Of a stretch of DNA of 64,000 bases, positions 52,500 to 62,450 are shown piece after piece. Source of the stretch: Blautia sp. (GTDB taxonomy: Bacteria; Bacillota; Clostridia; Lachnospirales; Lachnospiraceae). The stretch lies in contig JAUUSJ010000004.1 in the NCBI GenBank assembly GCA_030841965.1, positions 1 to 64,000 of the forward strand, given 5' to 3'. The number at the start of each line of letters is the position of its first letter. Positions within the stretch are counted from its first letter, which is position 1. Made by a program: the position numbers and the translations under genes. The notes below the pieces were generated by a model, which worked only from the letters and a program-made list of their open reading frames with translations, searched no databases and was not told the origin of the DNA.

Positions 52500-53174
52500 A
52501 TGTCAAATAATTTGGAAAAACAAGAAATACAGGGAGAACAGATAAAAGAATATGGCCAGGCGTTGCTTGAGGGCAGGAGACGGATTCAGTTAATGACAGT
52601 TATCGGCGAGATTGAGGGACATGAAAATCTCTCATCTAACAGCAAGACGACAAAGTATGAGCATCTTTTGCCAAAGCTCGCCCTGATTGAGAATGATACC
52701 AATATAGATGGTCTATTATTAATTGTCAATTCAATCGGCGGAGATTGTTCTGCTGGATTGGCTCTCGCAGAGATGATAGCTTCTCTTAGTAAACCGACGG
52801 TCTCTCTCGTTATCGGAGATAGCCACTCGATTGCTCTGCCACTCGCTGTCTCGACCGATTATTCTTATATTGTTCCGACTGCGACTGTAATTATTCATCC
52901 GGTTCGCATGAATGGGATGGTAATTGGGGCACAACCGACATATAATTATTTTAAGATGATTCAAGATAGAATTGTCGGTTTTTTATCTGACCATGCGGTC
53001 AATATTAATGCTGTGAGAATCGAGGAGCTTATGATGGAGACGGGGATGCTCACAAGAGATGTGGGAACCGTTCTCGTAGGCGAGGAGGCTGTCAGAGCAG
53101 GAATTTTGAATGAAGTCGGCGGAATAAAGGAGGCGCTTCATAAGCTTTATGAGTTGATAGGGTCAGAGGAATAA
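52500..53174 (+). CDS. TepA-like ClpP-family protease homologue
   Basis: A 224-residue ClpP-fold protein of the TepA/ClpP_2 group. The strand-helix core ([25 protein letters not shown]) and the nucleophile region ([19 protein letters not shown], with Ser in the position of ClpP Ser98) followed by IIHPVRMNG are visible. Bacillus TepA is an intracellular peptidase implicated in spore protein and secretion processing and lies next to spoIIIE, the same arrangement as here. I use ATG 52500, nine bases after AAAGGAG, not the upstream ATG at 52476. Confidence 0.85.
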   Translation: MSNNLEKQEIQGEQIKEYGQALLEGRRRIQLMTVIGEIEGHENLSSNSKTTKYEHLLPKLALIENDTNIDGLLLIVNSIGGDCSAGLALAEMIASLSKPTVSLVIGDSHSIALPLAVSTDYSYIVPTATVIIHPVRMNGMVIGAQPTYNYFKMIQDRIVGFLSDHAVNINAVRIEELMMETGMLTRDVGTVLVGEEAVRAGILNEVGGIKEALHKLYELIGSEE

Positions 53175-53187
53175 GAAAAACGAAAGA

Positions 53188-53217
53188 AGATGGGTATGCG
53201 AATGCCTGTCTTTTTTT
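53188..53217 (+). terminator. Terminator after the TepA-like gene
   Basis: AGATGGGTAT pairs with ATGCCTGTCT over ten positions (including G-U) around GCGA, followed by seven T. Confidence 0.75.
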
Positions 53218-53231
53218 CATAAAAATTTAGG

Positions 53232-53261
53232 TTGCATGTCGAGAGTAACTTATAGTACAAT
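53232..53261 (+). promoter_or_regulatory. Promoter for ftsK and the folate genes
   Basis: TTGCAT at 53232-53237, 18-bp spacer, TACAAT at 53256-53261, about 30 bases before the ftsK ATG. Confidence 0.5.
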
Positions 53262-53292
53262 AAAAACAGTATGTTTAAAAAGGAGTAATGCT

Positions 53293-55845
53293 ATGGCTAC
53301 AACAACGAGAAAAAAAACAACGAGAAATACTCGAAGTACTCGAAAAACTCCTCCAAAGACGACAAAAAGTCGAGAAGAGAATCCGCTGACGGCAGAAATT
53401 AAGTTTATTATCTGTGTCGGAGTATTTATTATTTTAATGCTTAGTAATTTTCATCTCGGCGGTAGGCTTGGAGAGTGGGTTAGTTCTTTTTTCTTTGGAA
53501 TTTTTGGAGCTGTCCAATATTTTGTGCCAGTTCTTGGAATTGCAATATCAGGACTTTTAATTTCAAATAGATGTAGTGCGATTTCTATTCGCAAATCCGT
53601 ATCTTTATTTGTCTTATTTTCCATGCTTGCGACATTGGCACAGATTTGCGTGGATGCCGATGAGAAGTTGGAACTTGGAATTTTAGGGTATTATCGATAT
53701 GCCTCCGAGAATCACTCGGGTGGAGGTTTAATTGGAGGGCTGATATCGTACTGTCTCGTAAATTCAGTCGGTAAGATTGTCGCTGTAATTATTGTTATTT
53801 TAGTTATCTTGATTTGTATTATTTTTATTACAGAGCGCTCTCTTCTACAGGGAGTTCAGATGCTAAAAGAGGAGTTTTCTATGGCAGATATAGAAGTGAG
53901 AGAGCCAGTTAAGAGAAAAACAGAGAAAAAGAAAACAAAGACGACAAAAAAAGTGGCAGCAGAGGAAAAGGAAAATACCAAAAAGGAGAGTGCTCTTGTT
54001 CAAAAGACAAATGAGTTGAAAAACTTTTTACTGTATGGAAAAGACGGGGAGAGAGAAAAAGAAGAAAATTCTGATAATTCCATCTTTCCAATGAAAGGAA
54101 AAGGTGATATAGTAGAAAAACAAGACCCTGTTTTTCATTTTCATACTGATTTAAATTCAGACTATGAGCAGCTGAATTTTGATTTTGATGAGATGATGGC
54201 AAATAGTCTTGGAACGAAAAAAGAGATAGAAGAAGAGATAAGACCAGAAAATGCAAAGAAAAAAACCGCATCCAAAAGGAGAAAGAAAACGGAGGAGACA
54301 GAAACTGTGGAGGATGTCTCAAAGGAGATACAAGATAGGGAAGAGGAAGAGAAAAAGACTTATGTATTTCCACCGATTTCTCTTCTGGATGGGGGTAAAA
54401 AAAGAGGTGTTAAGAAAACAGAAAAAGAACAAAGAGAGACGGCTGCAAAGCTCCAGCAGACATTGGAGGATTTCGGGGTTAATGTCACGATGACCGATGT
54501 GAGCTGTGGACCAGCTGTCACCAGGTATGAGATGCAGCCTGAGACCGGAGTGAAGGTGAGCAAGATTTTAGGGTTGACAGACGATATTAAGCTGAATCTT
54601 GCAGCGTCAGATATCCGAATTGAGGCGCCAATTCCAGGAAAGGCGGCGATTGGAATTGAAGTCCCAAATAAAGAAAATACAGTGGTAAAATGCAGAGATA
54701 TTATTGAGAGCGAGGCTTTTGTAAAGTTTCCATCCAAACTTGCCTTTGCAGTGGGAAAGGATATCTCAGGAAAACCTGTTATTGCGGATATCGCAAAGAT
54801 GCCACATTTGCTTATCGCTGGAGCGACAGGCTCAGGAAAGTCTGTCTGTATCAATACGCTGATTATCAGTTTATTGTATAAAGCCACGCCAGATGAGGTG
54901 AAGTTGATTATGATTGACCCGAAGGTGGTGGAGCTTAGTACTTATAACGGGATTCCTCATTTGCTCATTCCAGTTGTCACAGACCCAAAGAAGGCGTCGA
55001 GTGCGTTAAATTGGGCGGTTATGGAGATGACGGACCGATATAAAAAGTTCGCAGAATATGGAGTGAGAAATCTAGAAGGCTATAACCAAAAAGTAGAAGA
55101 GATAGAAAAGCAGAGCAAGGAAAAGGCAAAAGATTTAGAAAAAATGGCGCAGATTGTCATTATTATCGACGAGTTGGCGGATTTAATGATGGTAGCTCCG
55201 GGAGAGGTTGAGGATGCGATTGTCCGATTATCTCAGCTTGCGAGAGCGGCGGGAATTCACCTTGTCATTGCGACGCAGAGACCGTCGGTTAATGTCATCA
55301 CGGGATTAATTAAGGCAAATGTGCCGTCTAGAATTGCATTTGCAGTATCATCAGGAGTGGATTCGAGAACGATTATTGATATGAATGGTGCCGAGAAGCT
55401 TCTTGGAAAGGGTGATATGCTCTTTTATCCGTCGGGATATCAAAAACCAGCCAGAGTGCAGGGAGCTATGGTATCTGACGAGGAAGTCAATGAGGTTGTA
55501 GAGTTTTTGAAAAATCAGCTCGAGCAAAAAGAAAAAGAGTCTGAGAATAATGAGATATTGGAACAGATAGAAAAATCGGCCAATATGGCAAAGGAGAATG
55601 AGGACAGGGATGAGTATTTCATAGATGCGGCCAAGTTTATTGTAGAGAAGGATAAGGCGTCGATTGGAATGCTGCAAAGAATGTTCAAAATCGGCTTTAA
55701 CCGGGCGGCGAGAATTATGGACCAGCTTGCACAAGCTGGCGTTGTCGGACCAGAGGAGGGGACAAAGCCGAGAAAGGTATTAATGTCGCAAGAGGAACTA
55801 GAAAAATACATAGAAAATCATAATGAAAAGGAGAGAAGCATATGA
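53293..55845 (+). CDS. ftsK: DNA translocase FtsK/SpoIIIE
   Basis: An 850-residue hexameric DNA pump that moves chromosomes through the closing septum or into the forespore. Four membrane helices lie in residues about 33-180, then a charged linker (about 190-385), the alpha/beta motor (Walker [14 protein letters not shown], Walker [13 protein letters not shown]) and the C-terminal gamma winged-helix domain ([32 protein letters not shown]). The front is very rich in Thr, Lys and Arg. I use ATG 53293, seven bases after AAGGAG. Neighbouring tepA favours a SpoIIIE-like identity, but FtsK and SpoIIIE cannot be separated by sequence here. Confidence 0.95.
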   Translation: MATTTRKKTTRNTRSTRKTPPKTTKSREENPLTAEIKFIICVGVFIILMLSNFHLGGRLGEWVSSFFFGIFGAVQYFVPVLGIAISGLLISNRCSAISIRKSVSLFVLFSMLATLAQICVDADEKLELGILGYYRYASENHSGGGLIGGLISYCLVNSVGKIVAVIIVILVILICIIFITERSLLQGVQMLKEEFSMADIEVREPVKRKTEKKKTKTTKKVAAEEKENTKKESALVQKTNELKNFLLYGKDGEREKEENSDNSIFPMKGKGDIVEKQDPVFHFHTDLNSDYEQLNFDFDEMMANSLGTKKEIEEEIRPENAKKKTASKRRKKTEETETVEDVSKEIQDREEEEKKTYVFPPISLLDGGKKRGVKKTEKEQRETAAKLQQTLEDFGVNVTMTDVSCGPAVTRYEMQPETGVKVSKILGLTDDIKLNLAASDIRIEAPIPGKAAIGIEVPNKENTVVKCRDIIESEAFVKFPSKLAFAVGKDISGKPVIADIAKMPHLLIAGATGSGKSVCINTLIISLLYKATPDEVKLIMIDPKVVELSTYNGIPHLLIPVVTDPKKASSALNWAVMEMTDRYKKFAEYGVRNLEGYNQKVEEIEKQSKEKAKDLEKMAQIVIIIDELADLMMVAPGEVEDAIVRLSQLARAAGIHLVIATQRPSVNVITGLIKANVPSRIAFAVSSGVDSRTIIDMNGAEKLLGKGDMLFYPSGYQKPARVQGAMVSDEEVNEVVEFLKNQLEQKEKESENNEILEQIEKSANMAKENEDRDEYFIDAAKFIVEKDKASIGMLQRMFKIGFNRAARIMDQLAQAGVVGPEEGTKPRKVLMSQEELEKYIENHNEKERSI

Positions 55846-57512
55846 AATCTGATATTCAAATCGCACAGGAAGCACCAAAACGTCCAATTACAGAAGTTGC
55901 AGCTTCAATTGGAATCAAAGAAGATGATTTAGAGCTTTATGGAAAATATAAGGCAAAATTATCGGACGAGTTTTTAAAATCCATTGAGGATAAGAAGGAT
56001 GGAAAGCTTGTGCTTGTGACAGCGATTAATCCAACTCCTGCGGGAGAGGGCAAGACAACGACTAGTATTGGACTTGCACAGGCTTTAAATAAGCTAGATA
56101 AGAAGACAATTGTCACACTCCGAGAGCCATCACTTGGACCTTGTTTTGGTATTAAGGGAGGAGCAGCAGGAGGAGGATATGCGCAGGTTGTCCCTATGGA
56201 GGATTTGAATCTTCATTTTACAGGAGATTTCCACGCGATTACTTCCGCCAATAACCTTTTGGCTGCCCTGCTCGATAATCATATTCAGCAGGGAAATGAG
56301 CTTGGCATTGATACGAGACAGATTGTCTGGAAGCGCTGTCTTGATATGAATGACAGAGTTCTTCGCCAGATTGTAGTTGGACTTGGCGGCAAGATGGACG
56401 GAGTGACAAGACAAGATAGTTTTGTCATCACGGTTGCGTCTGAGATTATGGCAATCCTATGCCTTGCATCTGATATGACAGATTTAAAAGAGAGACTTGG
56501 AAGAATTGTCGTCGCTTATACTTACGACGGAAAGCCAGTAACAGCAAAGGACTTAAAAGCAGTCGGTTCTATGGCGGCTCTCTTAAAGGATGCTCTAAAG
56601 CCAAACTTAATTCAGACATTAGAGCATACACCAGCGTTTGTCCACGGTGGACCATTTGCCAATATTGCACATGGATGTAATAGTGTGAGAGCGACAAAGG
56701 CATCCCTAAAGCTCGCCGATATTGTTGTTACAGAGGCAGGTTTTGGCGCAGACTTGGGAGCAGAGAAGTTTTTAGATATCAAATGTCGTATGGCGGGGTT
56801 AAAGCCAGATGCAGTTGTGCTCGTGGCGACTGTGCGTGCCCTAAAATATAACGGCGGTGTAAAAAAAGCAGATTTGGGCGAGGAAAATATCGACGCACTG
56901 AGCAAGGGTATCGAGAATCTGGAAAAACATATCGAGAACCTCAAAAAATATAAAGTGCCAGTTGTTGTGACATTAAACCGCTTTGTGAGCGATACGGATG
57001 CTGAGCTTGAGTTTGTAAGACATTTCTGCGAGGACAGAGAATGTGAGTTTGCGCTCTCAGAAGTATGGGAAAAAGGCGGAGAGGGCGGAATTGACCTCGC
57101 CAACGCTGTTATCCGTACTTTGGAGACAAAAGAAAGTAATTTTGAAGTCTTATATGACGAGAATGACTCGATTGAGAATAAGATTCACACAATTGCGACA
57201 GAGATTTACGGCGCAGACGGTGTAAATTATACGGCATTGGCAAAGAAGCAGATGAAGCAGCTCACAGACTTAGGATTTGATAAGCTTCCAATCTGTATGG
57301 CGAAGAATCAGTATTCTTTATCTGACGATGCCACAAAGCTTGGAAGACCAAGAGATTTTGAGATTACTATCCGAGAGATGTACGTATCTGCCGGCGCTGG
57401 ATTTATTGTGGCGCTCACAGGAAGCATTATGACAATGCCTGGACTTCCAAAACAGCCAGCCGCATTTAATATTGATGTGGATGAGAATGGAGTTATTACA
57501 GGATTATTTTAG
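55842..57512 (+). CDS. fhs: Formate-tetrahydrofolate ligase
   Basis: A 556-residue enzyme making 10-formyl-THF from formate, ATP and THF. The nucleotide loop [40 protein letters not shown] and [22 protein letters not shown] are diagnostic, and the C-terminal [27 protein letters not shown] is complete. It overlaps ftsK by four bases (ATGA). With FolD it forms the C1 folate branch used for purines and, in acetogens, for the methyl branch of Wood-Ljungdahl; no other genes of that pathway are seen. Confidence 0.97.
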   Translation: MKSDIQIAQEAPKRPITEVAASIGIKEDDLELYGKYKAKLSDEFLKSIEDKKDGKLVLVTAINPTPAGEGKTTTSIGLAQALNKLDKKTIVTLREPSLGPCFGIKGGAAGGGYAQVVPMEDLNLHFTGDFHAITSANNLLAALLDNHIQQGNELGIDTRQIVWKRCLDMNDRVLRQIVVGLGGKMDGVTRQDSFVITVASEIMAILCLASDMTDLKERLGRIVVAYTYDGKPVTAKDLKAVGSMAALLKDALKPNLIQTLEHTPAFVHGGPFANIAHGCNSVRATKASLKLADIVVTEAGFGADLGAEKFLDIKCRMAGLKPDAVVLVATVRALKYNGGVKKADLGEENIDALSKGIENLEKHIENLKKYKVPVVVTLNRFVSDTDAELEFVRHFCEDRECEFALSEVWEKGGEGGIDLANAVIRTLETKESNFEVLYDENDSIENKIHTIATEIYGADGVNYTALAKKQMKQLTDLGFDKLPICMAKNQYSLSDDATKLGRPRDFEITIREMYVSAGAGFIVALTGSIMTMPGLPKQPAAFNIDVDENGVITGLF

Positions 57513-57531
57513 AAAACAGTGATTTGTTTGC

Positions 57532-57561
57532 AGTTGGCTACTTGATATGAAGTAGCCAACT
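57532..57561. repeat. Perfect 12-bp inverted repeat between fhs and folD
   Basis: AGTTGGCTACTT (57532-57543), a six-base loop and its exact complement (57550-57561). No T-run follows, so it is more likely a processing, stabilising or regulatory hairpin than a full terminator. Confidence 0.7.
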
Positions 57562-57584
57562 AAGTACTAGATAAAGGAGTAAAA

Positions 57585-58451
57585 ATGGCGACTTTAATAG
57601 ATGGAAAGAAAGTTTCTGCCACCTTAAAAGAGGAATTAAAAGAGCAGGTGGCGAAGTTAAAAGAACAGGGAATTACGGTAACCTTGGCAGTCATTCAAGT
57701 AGGGGAGGATAAGGCATCCTCTGTGTATGTAGGAAATAAGAAAAAGGCATGTGCCTATATTGGAATTGAGTCCCTATCTTATCATCTGCCTGAGACAGTG
57801 AAGGAGGAGGAATTACTCGACCTGATTCAAAAATTAAATGAGGATGAGGCAGTCAATGGAATTTTAGTACAGCTTCCTCTTCCAAAGCATATCGATGAGG
57901 ATAAGATAATTAAGGCGATTTCACCAAAAAAAGATGTGGATGGATTTCATCCTCAGAGTGTCGGAGCTTTGAGTATCGGACAAGAGGGATTTGTATCTTG
58001 CACTCCAGCTGGAATCATCGAATTACTAAAGAGATATGAGATTGAGATTTCTGGAAAGGAATGTGTTGTAATCGGAAGAAGCAATATTGTCGGAAAGCCG
58101 ATGGCACTTTTATTGCTTCGAGAGAATGGAACGGTTACAGTTTGTCACTCAAAGACAAAGGATTTAAGAGAAGTGGCAAAGAGAGCCGATATTTTAATAG
58201 TGGCAATCGGAAAACCAAAATTTATTGATAGCTCCTATATCAAAGACGGGGCTGTTGTCATCGATGTCGGAATTCACAGAAATGAAAAGAATAAGCTCTG
58301 TGGAGATGTAGATTTTGAGTCGGCAAAGGAGAAGGCTTCCTATATCACTCCAGTGCCAGGCGGTGTCGGACCGATGACAATCGCAATGCTGATGAATAAT
58401 TGTGTTCAGGCAGCCTTGATGGAGCAGAGGGAGAAAAATAAATGTCTATGA
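57585..58451 (+). CDS. folD: Methylenetetrahydrofolate dehydrogenase/cyclohydrolase
   Basis: A 288-residue bifunctional FolD that interconverts methylene-, methenyl- and 10-formyl-THF. Key sites: SSVYVGNKKKACAYIGI with the catalytic lysine, VNGILVQLPLPKHID, SPKKDVDGFHP, the Rossmann motif VVIGRSNIVGKPMALLL, and TPVPGGVGPMTIAMLMNN. AAAGGAG is six bases before the ATG. The spacer from fhs holds a perfect hairpin. It overlaps rimO by ten bases. Confidence 0.97.
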   Translation: MATLIDGKKVSATLKEELKEQVAKLKEQGITVTLAVIQVGEDKASSVYVGNKKKACAYIGIESLSYHLPETVKEEELLDLIQKLNEDEAVNGILVQLPLPKHIDEDKIIKAISPKKDVDGFHPQSVGALSIGQEGFVSCTPAGIIELLKRYEIEISGKECVVIGRSNIVGKPMALLLLRENGTVTVCHSKTKDLREVAKRADILIVAIGKPKFIDSSYIKDGAVVIDVGIHRNEKNKLCGDVDFESAKEKASYITPVPGGVGPMTIAMLMNNCVQAALMEQREKNKCL

Positions 58452-59794
58452 AACTATCGTTTATTTCCCTTGGCTGTGACAAAAACCTCGTAGACAGTGA
58501 GAAAATGCTCACATTAGTGAGCAATGCTGGATATGAGGTTGTGGCTGAGGGGGAGGATGCAGATATTATTGTCATTAATACATGCTGTTTTATCCATGAT
58601 GCGAAGGAAGAGAGTATTGAGACAATCTTGGAAGTGGCAGAGCGAAAGAAAGAGGGCTCTATTCAGGGAATTATCGTGACTGGATGTCTGGCCGAGCGCT
58701 ATAAAGAGGAGATTCAAGAAGAGATAGAAGAGGTGGACAGTGTCCTTGGAACGGCAAGCTACGCAGAGATTGTGAGGGCGATAACGGCGATTGAGCAGAA
58801 GAAAAAATACAATAAATTCACGGATTTGAAAGCTCCTCTCGAGAGAGAGAGCCTAAAGAGAATCTCGACATCGGGCAGTTACTTGGCTTATCTTAAGATA
58901 GCCGAGGGATGCAATAAGGGATGCTCTTACTGTATTATTCCAAAAGTCCGAGGACCGTTTCGTAGTTTTACGATGGAGCAGCTTTTGGAGGAGGCAAATG
59001 ATTTGGCTTCTCAGGGAGCGAAGGAGTTAATTCTTGTAGCTCAGGAGACAACTCTCTACGGTGTGGACCTGTACGGAGAAAAAAAGCTCCCAGAATTGCT
59101 CAGACGACTCTGCAAGGTGGAGGGAATCGAGTGGATTCGTCTCTTATATGCGTATCCAGAGGAGATTACCGAGGAGTTAATTCAAGTGATGAAGGAAGAG
59201 GAAAAGATTTGTTCTTATATTGATATGCCGATTCAACATGCGAGTGACGCTGTACTTAAGAGAATGGGTAGAAGGACGAGTCAGGAGGAGCTTCGAGAAA
59301 AGATAGCTCTTCTTCGCAGGGAGATTCCAGATATTGCAATTCGGACAACTTTAATTTCTGGATTTCCGGGAGAGACAGAGGAAGACCAGGAAATTCAGCT
59401 TAATTTTGTAAATGAGATGGAGTTTGACCGTCTGGGCGTCTTCCCTTACTCGAGAGAAGAGGGAACGAGAGCCGATAAGATGGATGGTCAGGTGGACGAG
59501 GAGACAAAATTAAGAAGACGAGATGAGATTATGGCATTGCAGCAGGAGATTTCTTACGAGAAAAATGAGTCCCTCGTCGGAAAAACGATAAAAGTATTAG
59601 TAGAAGGTTACTTATACGAGGAAGAAATTTACGTAGGAAGAAGTGAGAAGGACGCTCCGAAGGTGGATGGATGTGTATTTTTCACTTCAGAGAAGGAAGT
59701 AATCTCGGGGGATTTTGTCTTTGTAAAAATTACAGAATCCAACGAGTATGATTTGATAGGAGATGTTGTATATGGAGATGAACTTACCAAATAA
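58442..59794 (+). CDS. rimO: Ribosomal protein S12 methylthiotransferase RimO
   Basis: A 450-residue radical SAM methylthiotransferase that modifies an aspartate of ribosomal protein S12. The N-terminal domain starts KLSFISLGCDKNLVDSEKM, which distinguishes RimO from MiaB, and carries NTCCFIHDAKEESI and TGCLAERY cysteines; the radical SAM motif is GCNKGCSYCIIPKVRG. A TRAM domain ends the protein. The GAGGGAG box eight bases upstream supports ATG 58442. Overlaps folD and pgsA on either side. Confidence 0.95.
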   Translation: MSMKLSFISLGCDKNLVDSEKMLTLVSNAGYEVVAEGEDADIIVINTCCFIHDAKEESIETILEVAERKKEGSIQGIIVTGCLAERYKEEIQEEIEEVDSVLGTASYAEIVRAITAIEQKKKYNKFTDLKAPLERESLKRISTSGSYLAYLKIAEGCNKGCSYCIIPKVRGPFRSFTMEQLLEEANDLASQGAKELILVAQETTLYGVDLYGEKKLPELLRRLCKVEGIEWIRLLYAYPEEITEELIQVMKEEEKICSYIDMPIQHASDAVLKRMGRRTSQEELREKIALLRREIPDIAIRTTLISGFPGETEEDQEIQLNFVNEMEFDRLGVFPYSREEGTRADKMDGQVDEETKLRRRDEIMALQQEISYEKNESLVGKTIKVLVEGYLYEEEIYVGRSEKDAPKVDGCVFFTSEKEVISGDFVFVKITESNEYDLIGDVVYGDELTK

Positions 59795-60326
59795 ATTGAC
59801 GATACTAAGAGTATTGATGATTCCATTTTTTGTATTTTTTATGTTAATTGAGCCAGGTACAGTGCCACATTCAAACTGGATTGCTTTAGTTCTTTTTGCA
59901 TTGGCGAGTTTTACGGATTATCTGGACGGTCATATTGCGAGAAAGCATAATCTTGTTACGAATTTTGGAAAATTCATGGACCCTTTGGCTGATAAGCTGC
60001 TCGTATGTTCTGCGTTTATCTGTCTTGTAGACCAGGGACGTCTGGAAGCTTGGATTGCGATTATTATTATTGCGCGAGAGTTTATTATCAGTGGTTTTCG
60101 GCTTGTCGCTTCCGATAACGGAATTGTCATCGCTGCAAGCTACTGGGGAAAGGCAAAGACGGTTTCTCAGATGTTTATGATTATGCTCTTGATTTTACAA
60201 CTACCTGGAACAGTAGTGCCAATTTTAGAAAATATTTTAAAATATGTAGCATTGATTTTGACGATTGTATCGCTTGTTGATTATATCGCTAAAAATATCA
60301 ATGTCCTAAAGGAAAGTGGAAGATAA
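59772..60326 (+). CDS. pgsA: CDP-diacylglycerol-glycerol-3-phosphate 3-phosphatidyltransferase
   Basis: A 184-residue integral membrane enzyme that makes phosphatidylglycerol phosphate. The CDP-alcohol transferase motif D-x2-D-G-x2-A-R-x8-G-x3-D-x3-D is intact in DYLDGHIARK...FGKFMDPLADK. About five hydrophobic helices are present. ATG 59772 is nine bases after AGGAG (59758-59762); the open frame start at 59763 abuts that site and ATG 59778 is a further option. Overlap with rimO is 23 bases. Confidence 0.93.
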   Translation: MEMNLPNKLTILRVLMIPFFVFFMLIEPGTVPHSNWIALVLFALASFTDYLDGHIARKHNLVTNFGKFMDPLADKLLVCSAFICLVDQGRLEAWIAIIIIAREFIISGFRLVASDNGIVIAASYWGKAKTVSQMFMIMLLILQLPGTVVPILENILKYVALILTIVSLVDYIAKNINVLKESGR

Positions 60327-60416
60327 GAAGTAAAAAACAGGGAAAGGAATAAGAGAAATATCGACCGTACGGTTTATATTTTCACCAGAATATGATTTCT
60401 GGTTTAGGACGAAAAG

Positions 60417-61655
60417 ATGAATGTAGAGCTTATTTCTGTTGGAACAGAGTTTTTGATTGGTAAGTCAATTAATACAAATACATTTTATTTGGCGGAGCGT
60501 CTTTCTTCACTTGGATATCAGGTGAATGAGCAGATTGTAGTGGGAGATGAGATTAGTCAGATTCAGCGAGCTCTAAAGGGTTCTATCGAGCGCTCCGATA
60601 TTGTTTTTGTCATGGGTGGTCTTGGTGCGATGAAAGACGATGTCACGAAAAAGGCAGTTGTCGAGGCTCTAGATATTCCACTTGTAGAAAATCCAATAGT
60701 AAAAAATCAGATTAAAAATCGATTTGAGGATATATCGAAAGTTTCTCAAAATATTTGGAGACAGGCGATGACTCCAAAGGGAGCAGTACTTTTAGAGAAT
60801 AAGCAAGATATTATCCCTGGTTTTATTATATCTTTTGAGGGAAAAAAGATTATCTTGCTTCCAGGAAATCCAAAACAGTTAAAACAGATAGTGGACCAAA
60901 AAGTAATGCTCTATCTAAAGGATTGGCAGCCTAGCATTATCTGCTCTGAGATTATAAAAATTATGGGAGTGACCGAACAAGATGTCATGGAGAAGCTTGG
61001 GAACTTGATGGAGAGTGAGAACCCTAAAATTACAACCTACTCTCACACGGGGGAAGTTCATCTTCGTATTATCGCTAAGACCGATTCAAAGAAAGACGGG
61101 AAAAAGCTTGTCGCTCCGATTTTGGAGGAGATAAAAAACTGTTTTGGAAATCTAGTCTACTCGACAAAGGAAGAGGAGACACTTGAGGAGAATGTCGTAT
61201 CTCTCTTAAAGAAATATAATATTACTGTATCTACGGCTGAGTCTTGTACCGGCGGATGTCTGGCAGGAAGGCTTGTAAATATATCTGGTGTATCCAATGT
61301 CTTTGGACAGGGCTTCATTACTTACTCGAATAAGGCGAAGAAAAAACTAATCGGAGTAAGCAAAAATACATTGAAAAAGCACGGCGCTGTATCCAAACAG
61401 ACTGCGAAGGAGATGGCAGAGGGAGTCTCTGTCACGACAGGTTCCGATGTGGGAATCGGTATTACAGGCATTGCAGGTCCGGAGGGCGGCACAGACGAGA
61501 AGCCAGTGGGTCTTGTCTATATTGGATGCTATGTGAAAGAGAAGGCAATTGCGAGAGAGTATCATTTTGTTGGAGATAGAAACGATATCAGAGAACAGTC
61601 TGTTATGGCGGCACTCGCACTTCTTAGGACAACGATTTTGGATAATTATAAATAG
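60417..61655 (+). CDS. cinA: CinA family protein (nicotinamide-nucleotide amidase)
   Basis: A 412-residue two-domain CinA. The N-terminal molybdopterin-binding-like (COG1058) domain has SVGTEFLIG, NTNTFYLAERLSSLGY and PGNPKQLK; the C-terminal deamidase domain has STAESCTGGCLAGRLVNISG and GIAGPEGGTDEKPVG. CinA recycles NAD breakdown products and was first linked to competence. The usual GGLGPTxDD loop reads GGLGAMKDD here. The ribosome binding site is weak (AGGA eight bases upstream). recA, often next, is not in the window; a terminator follows. Confidence 0.93.
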   Translation: MNVELISVGTEFLIGKSINTNTFYLAERLSSLGYQVNEQIVVGDEISQIQRALKGSIERSDIVFVMGGLGAMKDDVTKKAVVEALDIPLVENPIVKNQIKNRFEDISKVSQNIWRQAMTPKGAVLLENKQDIIPGFIISFEGKKIILLPGNPKQLKQIVDQKVMLYLKDWQPSIICSEIIKIMGVTEQDVMEKLGNLMESENPKITTYSHTGEVHLRIIAKTDSKKDGKKLVAPILEEIKNCFGNLVYSTKEEETLEENVVSLLKKYNITVSTAESCTGGCLAGRLVNISGVSNVFGQGFITYSNKAKKKLIGVSKNTLKKHGAVSKQTAKEMAEGVSVTTGSDVGIGITGIAGPEGGTDEKPVGLVYIGCYVKEKAIAREYHFVGDRNDIREQSVMAALALLRTTILDNYK

Positions 61656-61664
61656 GTTTAAAAG

Positions 61665-61704
61665 AGTCATTATCTTCGAGAATAAGAAGATAGTGACTTT
61701 TTTT
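61665..61704 (+). terminator. Terminator after cinA
   Basis: AGTCATTATCTT pairs with AAGATAGTGACT (one G-U) around a ten-base loop, followed by T6. Confidence 0.8.
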
Positions 61705-61890
61705 ATGAAATTATACTAGGGTCAAAAGGTTGGAAATTCGATACAAGCTTGTTTGTGAGAATATTTAGAAAATAGACATAGAATTATAAACATTTTTTCA
61801 AGAAACCGCATGAACACTTGATTTCAGAGCTTAAAAAATCTAAAAATCAAAGATTTTACGACAGATTTACGACAAAATTTTCAAAAACAT

Positions 61891-61944
61891 AAAAAGACAG
61901 GGTGGAAAGTCCAAAATATAGATTCTCTATCCCTGTCTTTTTTG
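61891..61944. terminator. Bidirectional terminator
   Basis: AAAAAGACAGGG (61891-61902) is inverted to CCCTGTCTTTTTT (61931-61943), so it can end transcription from either side, including the minus-strand gene at 62031. Confidence 0.7.
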
Positions 61945-62030
61945 TTTGCTATTTCATATATGTCAGCAAAGGCATGTTCCCATTTTGGGAATCTGCTATA
62001 TCAATTATTTGCTATCTAACATTTGCTCGG

Positions 62031-62450
62031 TCAAGATGCATCCCTATTTTGGGACTCCATTATGTTTGCTCGGTCAAGTACTTTTTGAAATTCTTTTAGG
62101 GCTTGTTTATGCAAAGCAATGGTATAGTGGCAACAATATCCTATTTCACTCCCTATCATCTCATAAGCCTTATGTTCTATGTATCGCTTATAGAGGATAG
62201 CAGAGAGCCTTTTGTCTGGCATCTTTTTGAGCTGGTCTATCACTTCTAATTTTAGTTTTCCAGTCTCTTCTATCTCTTCATCTATCTTTCTCTCTTTTTC
62301 CTTTATGCGCTCGGATAAGGTATCAAGAGCTTTTCCAGTGCCACCAGAGGTATTATGTAGTATCTCTTCTAGGTATTCCTTGCAGGCTGTTAGGTTGTGG
62401 ATGGTGGCGTCTTTACTTTTTACTTGCTGTAAATATTCTTTGGCTGTCAC
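62031..62450 (-). CDS. DUF1492-like phage protein (ArpU/RinA-type regulator)
   Basis: A 139-residue minus-strand protein. The N-terminal half is helical and likely coiled coil (ERIKEKERKIDEEIEETGKL). The C-terminal half (LYKRYIEHKAYEMIGSEIGYCCHYTIALHKQAL) has the sigma-70 region 4-like helix-turn-helix found in DUF1492 and phage late-gene regulators. The GTG start at 62450 is supported by AGGAGGG eight bases upstream on that strand. No other phage genes are present, so it is a lone remnant or the edge of an element. The last 15 codons overlap a short repeat, so its C-terminus may have been altered by duplication. Confidence 0.6.
   Translation of the reverse strand: MTAKEYLQQVKSKDATIHNLTACKEYLEEILHNTSGGTGKALDTLSERIKEKERKIDEEIEETGKLKLEVIDQLKKMPDKRLSAILYKRYIEHKAYEMIGSEIGYCCHYTIALHKQALKEFQKVLDRANIMESQNRDAS

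Larger units (their letters stand above)
61656..62030. other. Intergenic region with two terminators and short repeats
   Basis: No gene seen. It holds the cinA terminator, a bidirectional hairpin at 61891-61944, a TTACGACA direct repeat near 61856-61875, and the first copies of repeats that run into the DUF1492-like gene (CCCATTTTGGGA at 61979 and TTTGCTCGGTCAAG at 62022). Confidence 0.6.
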
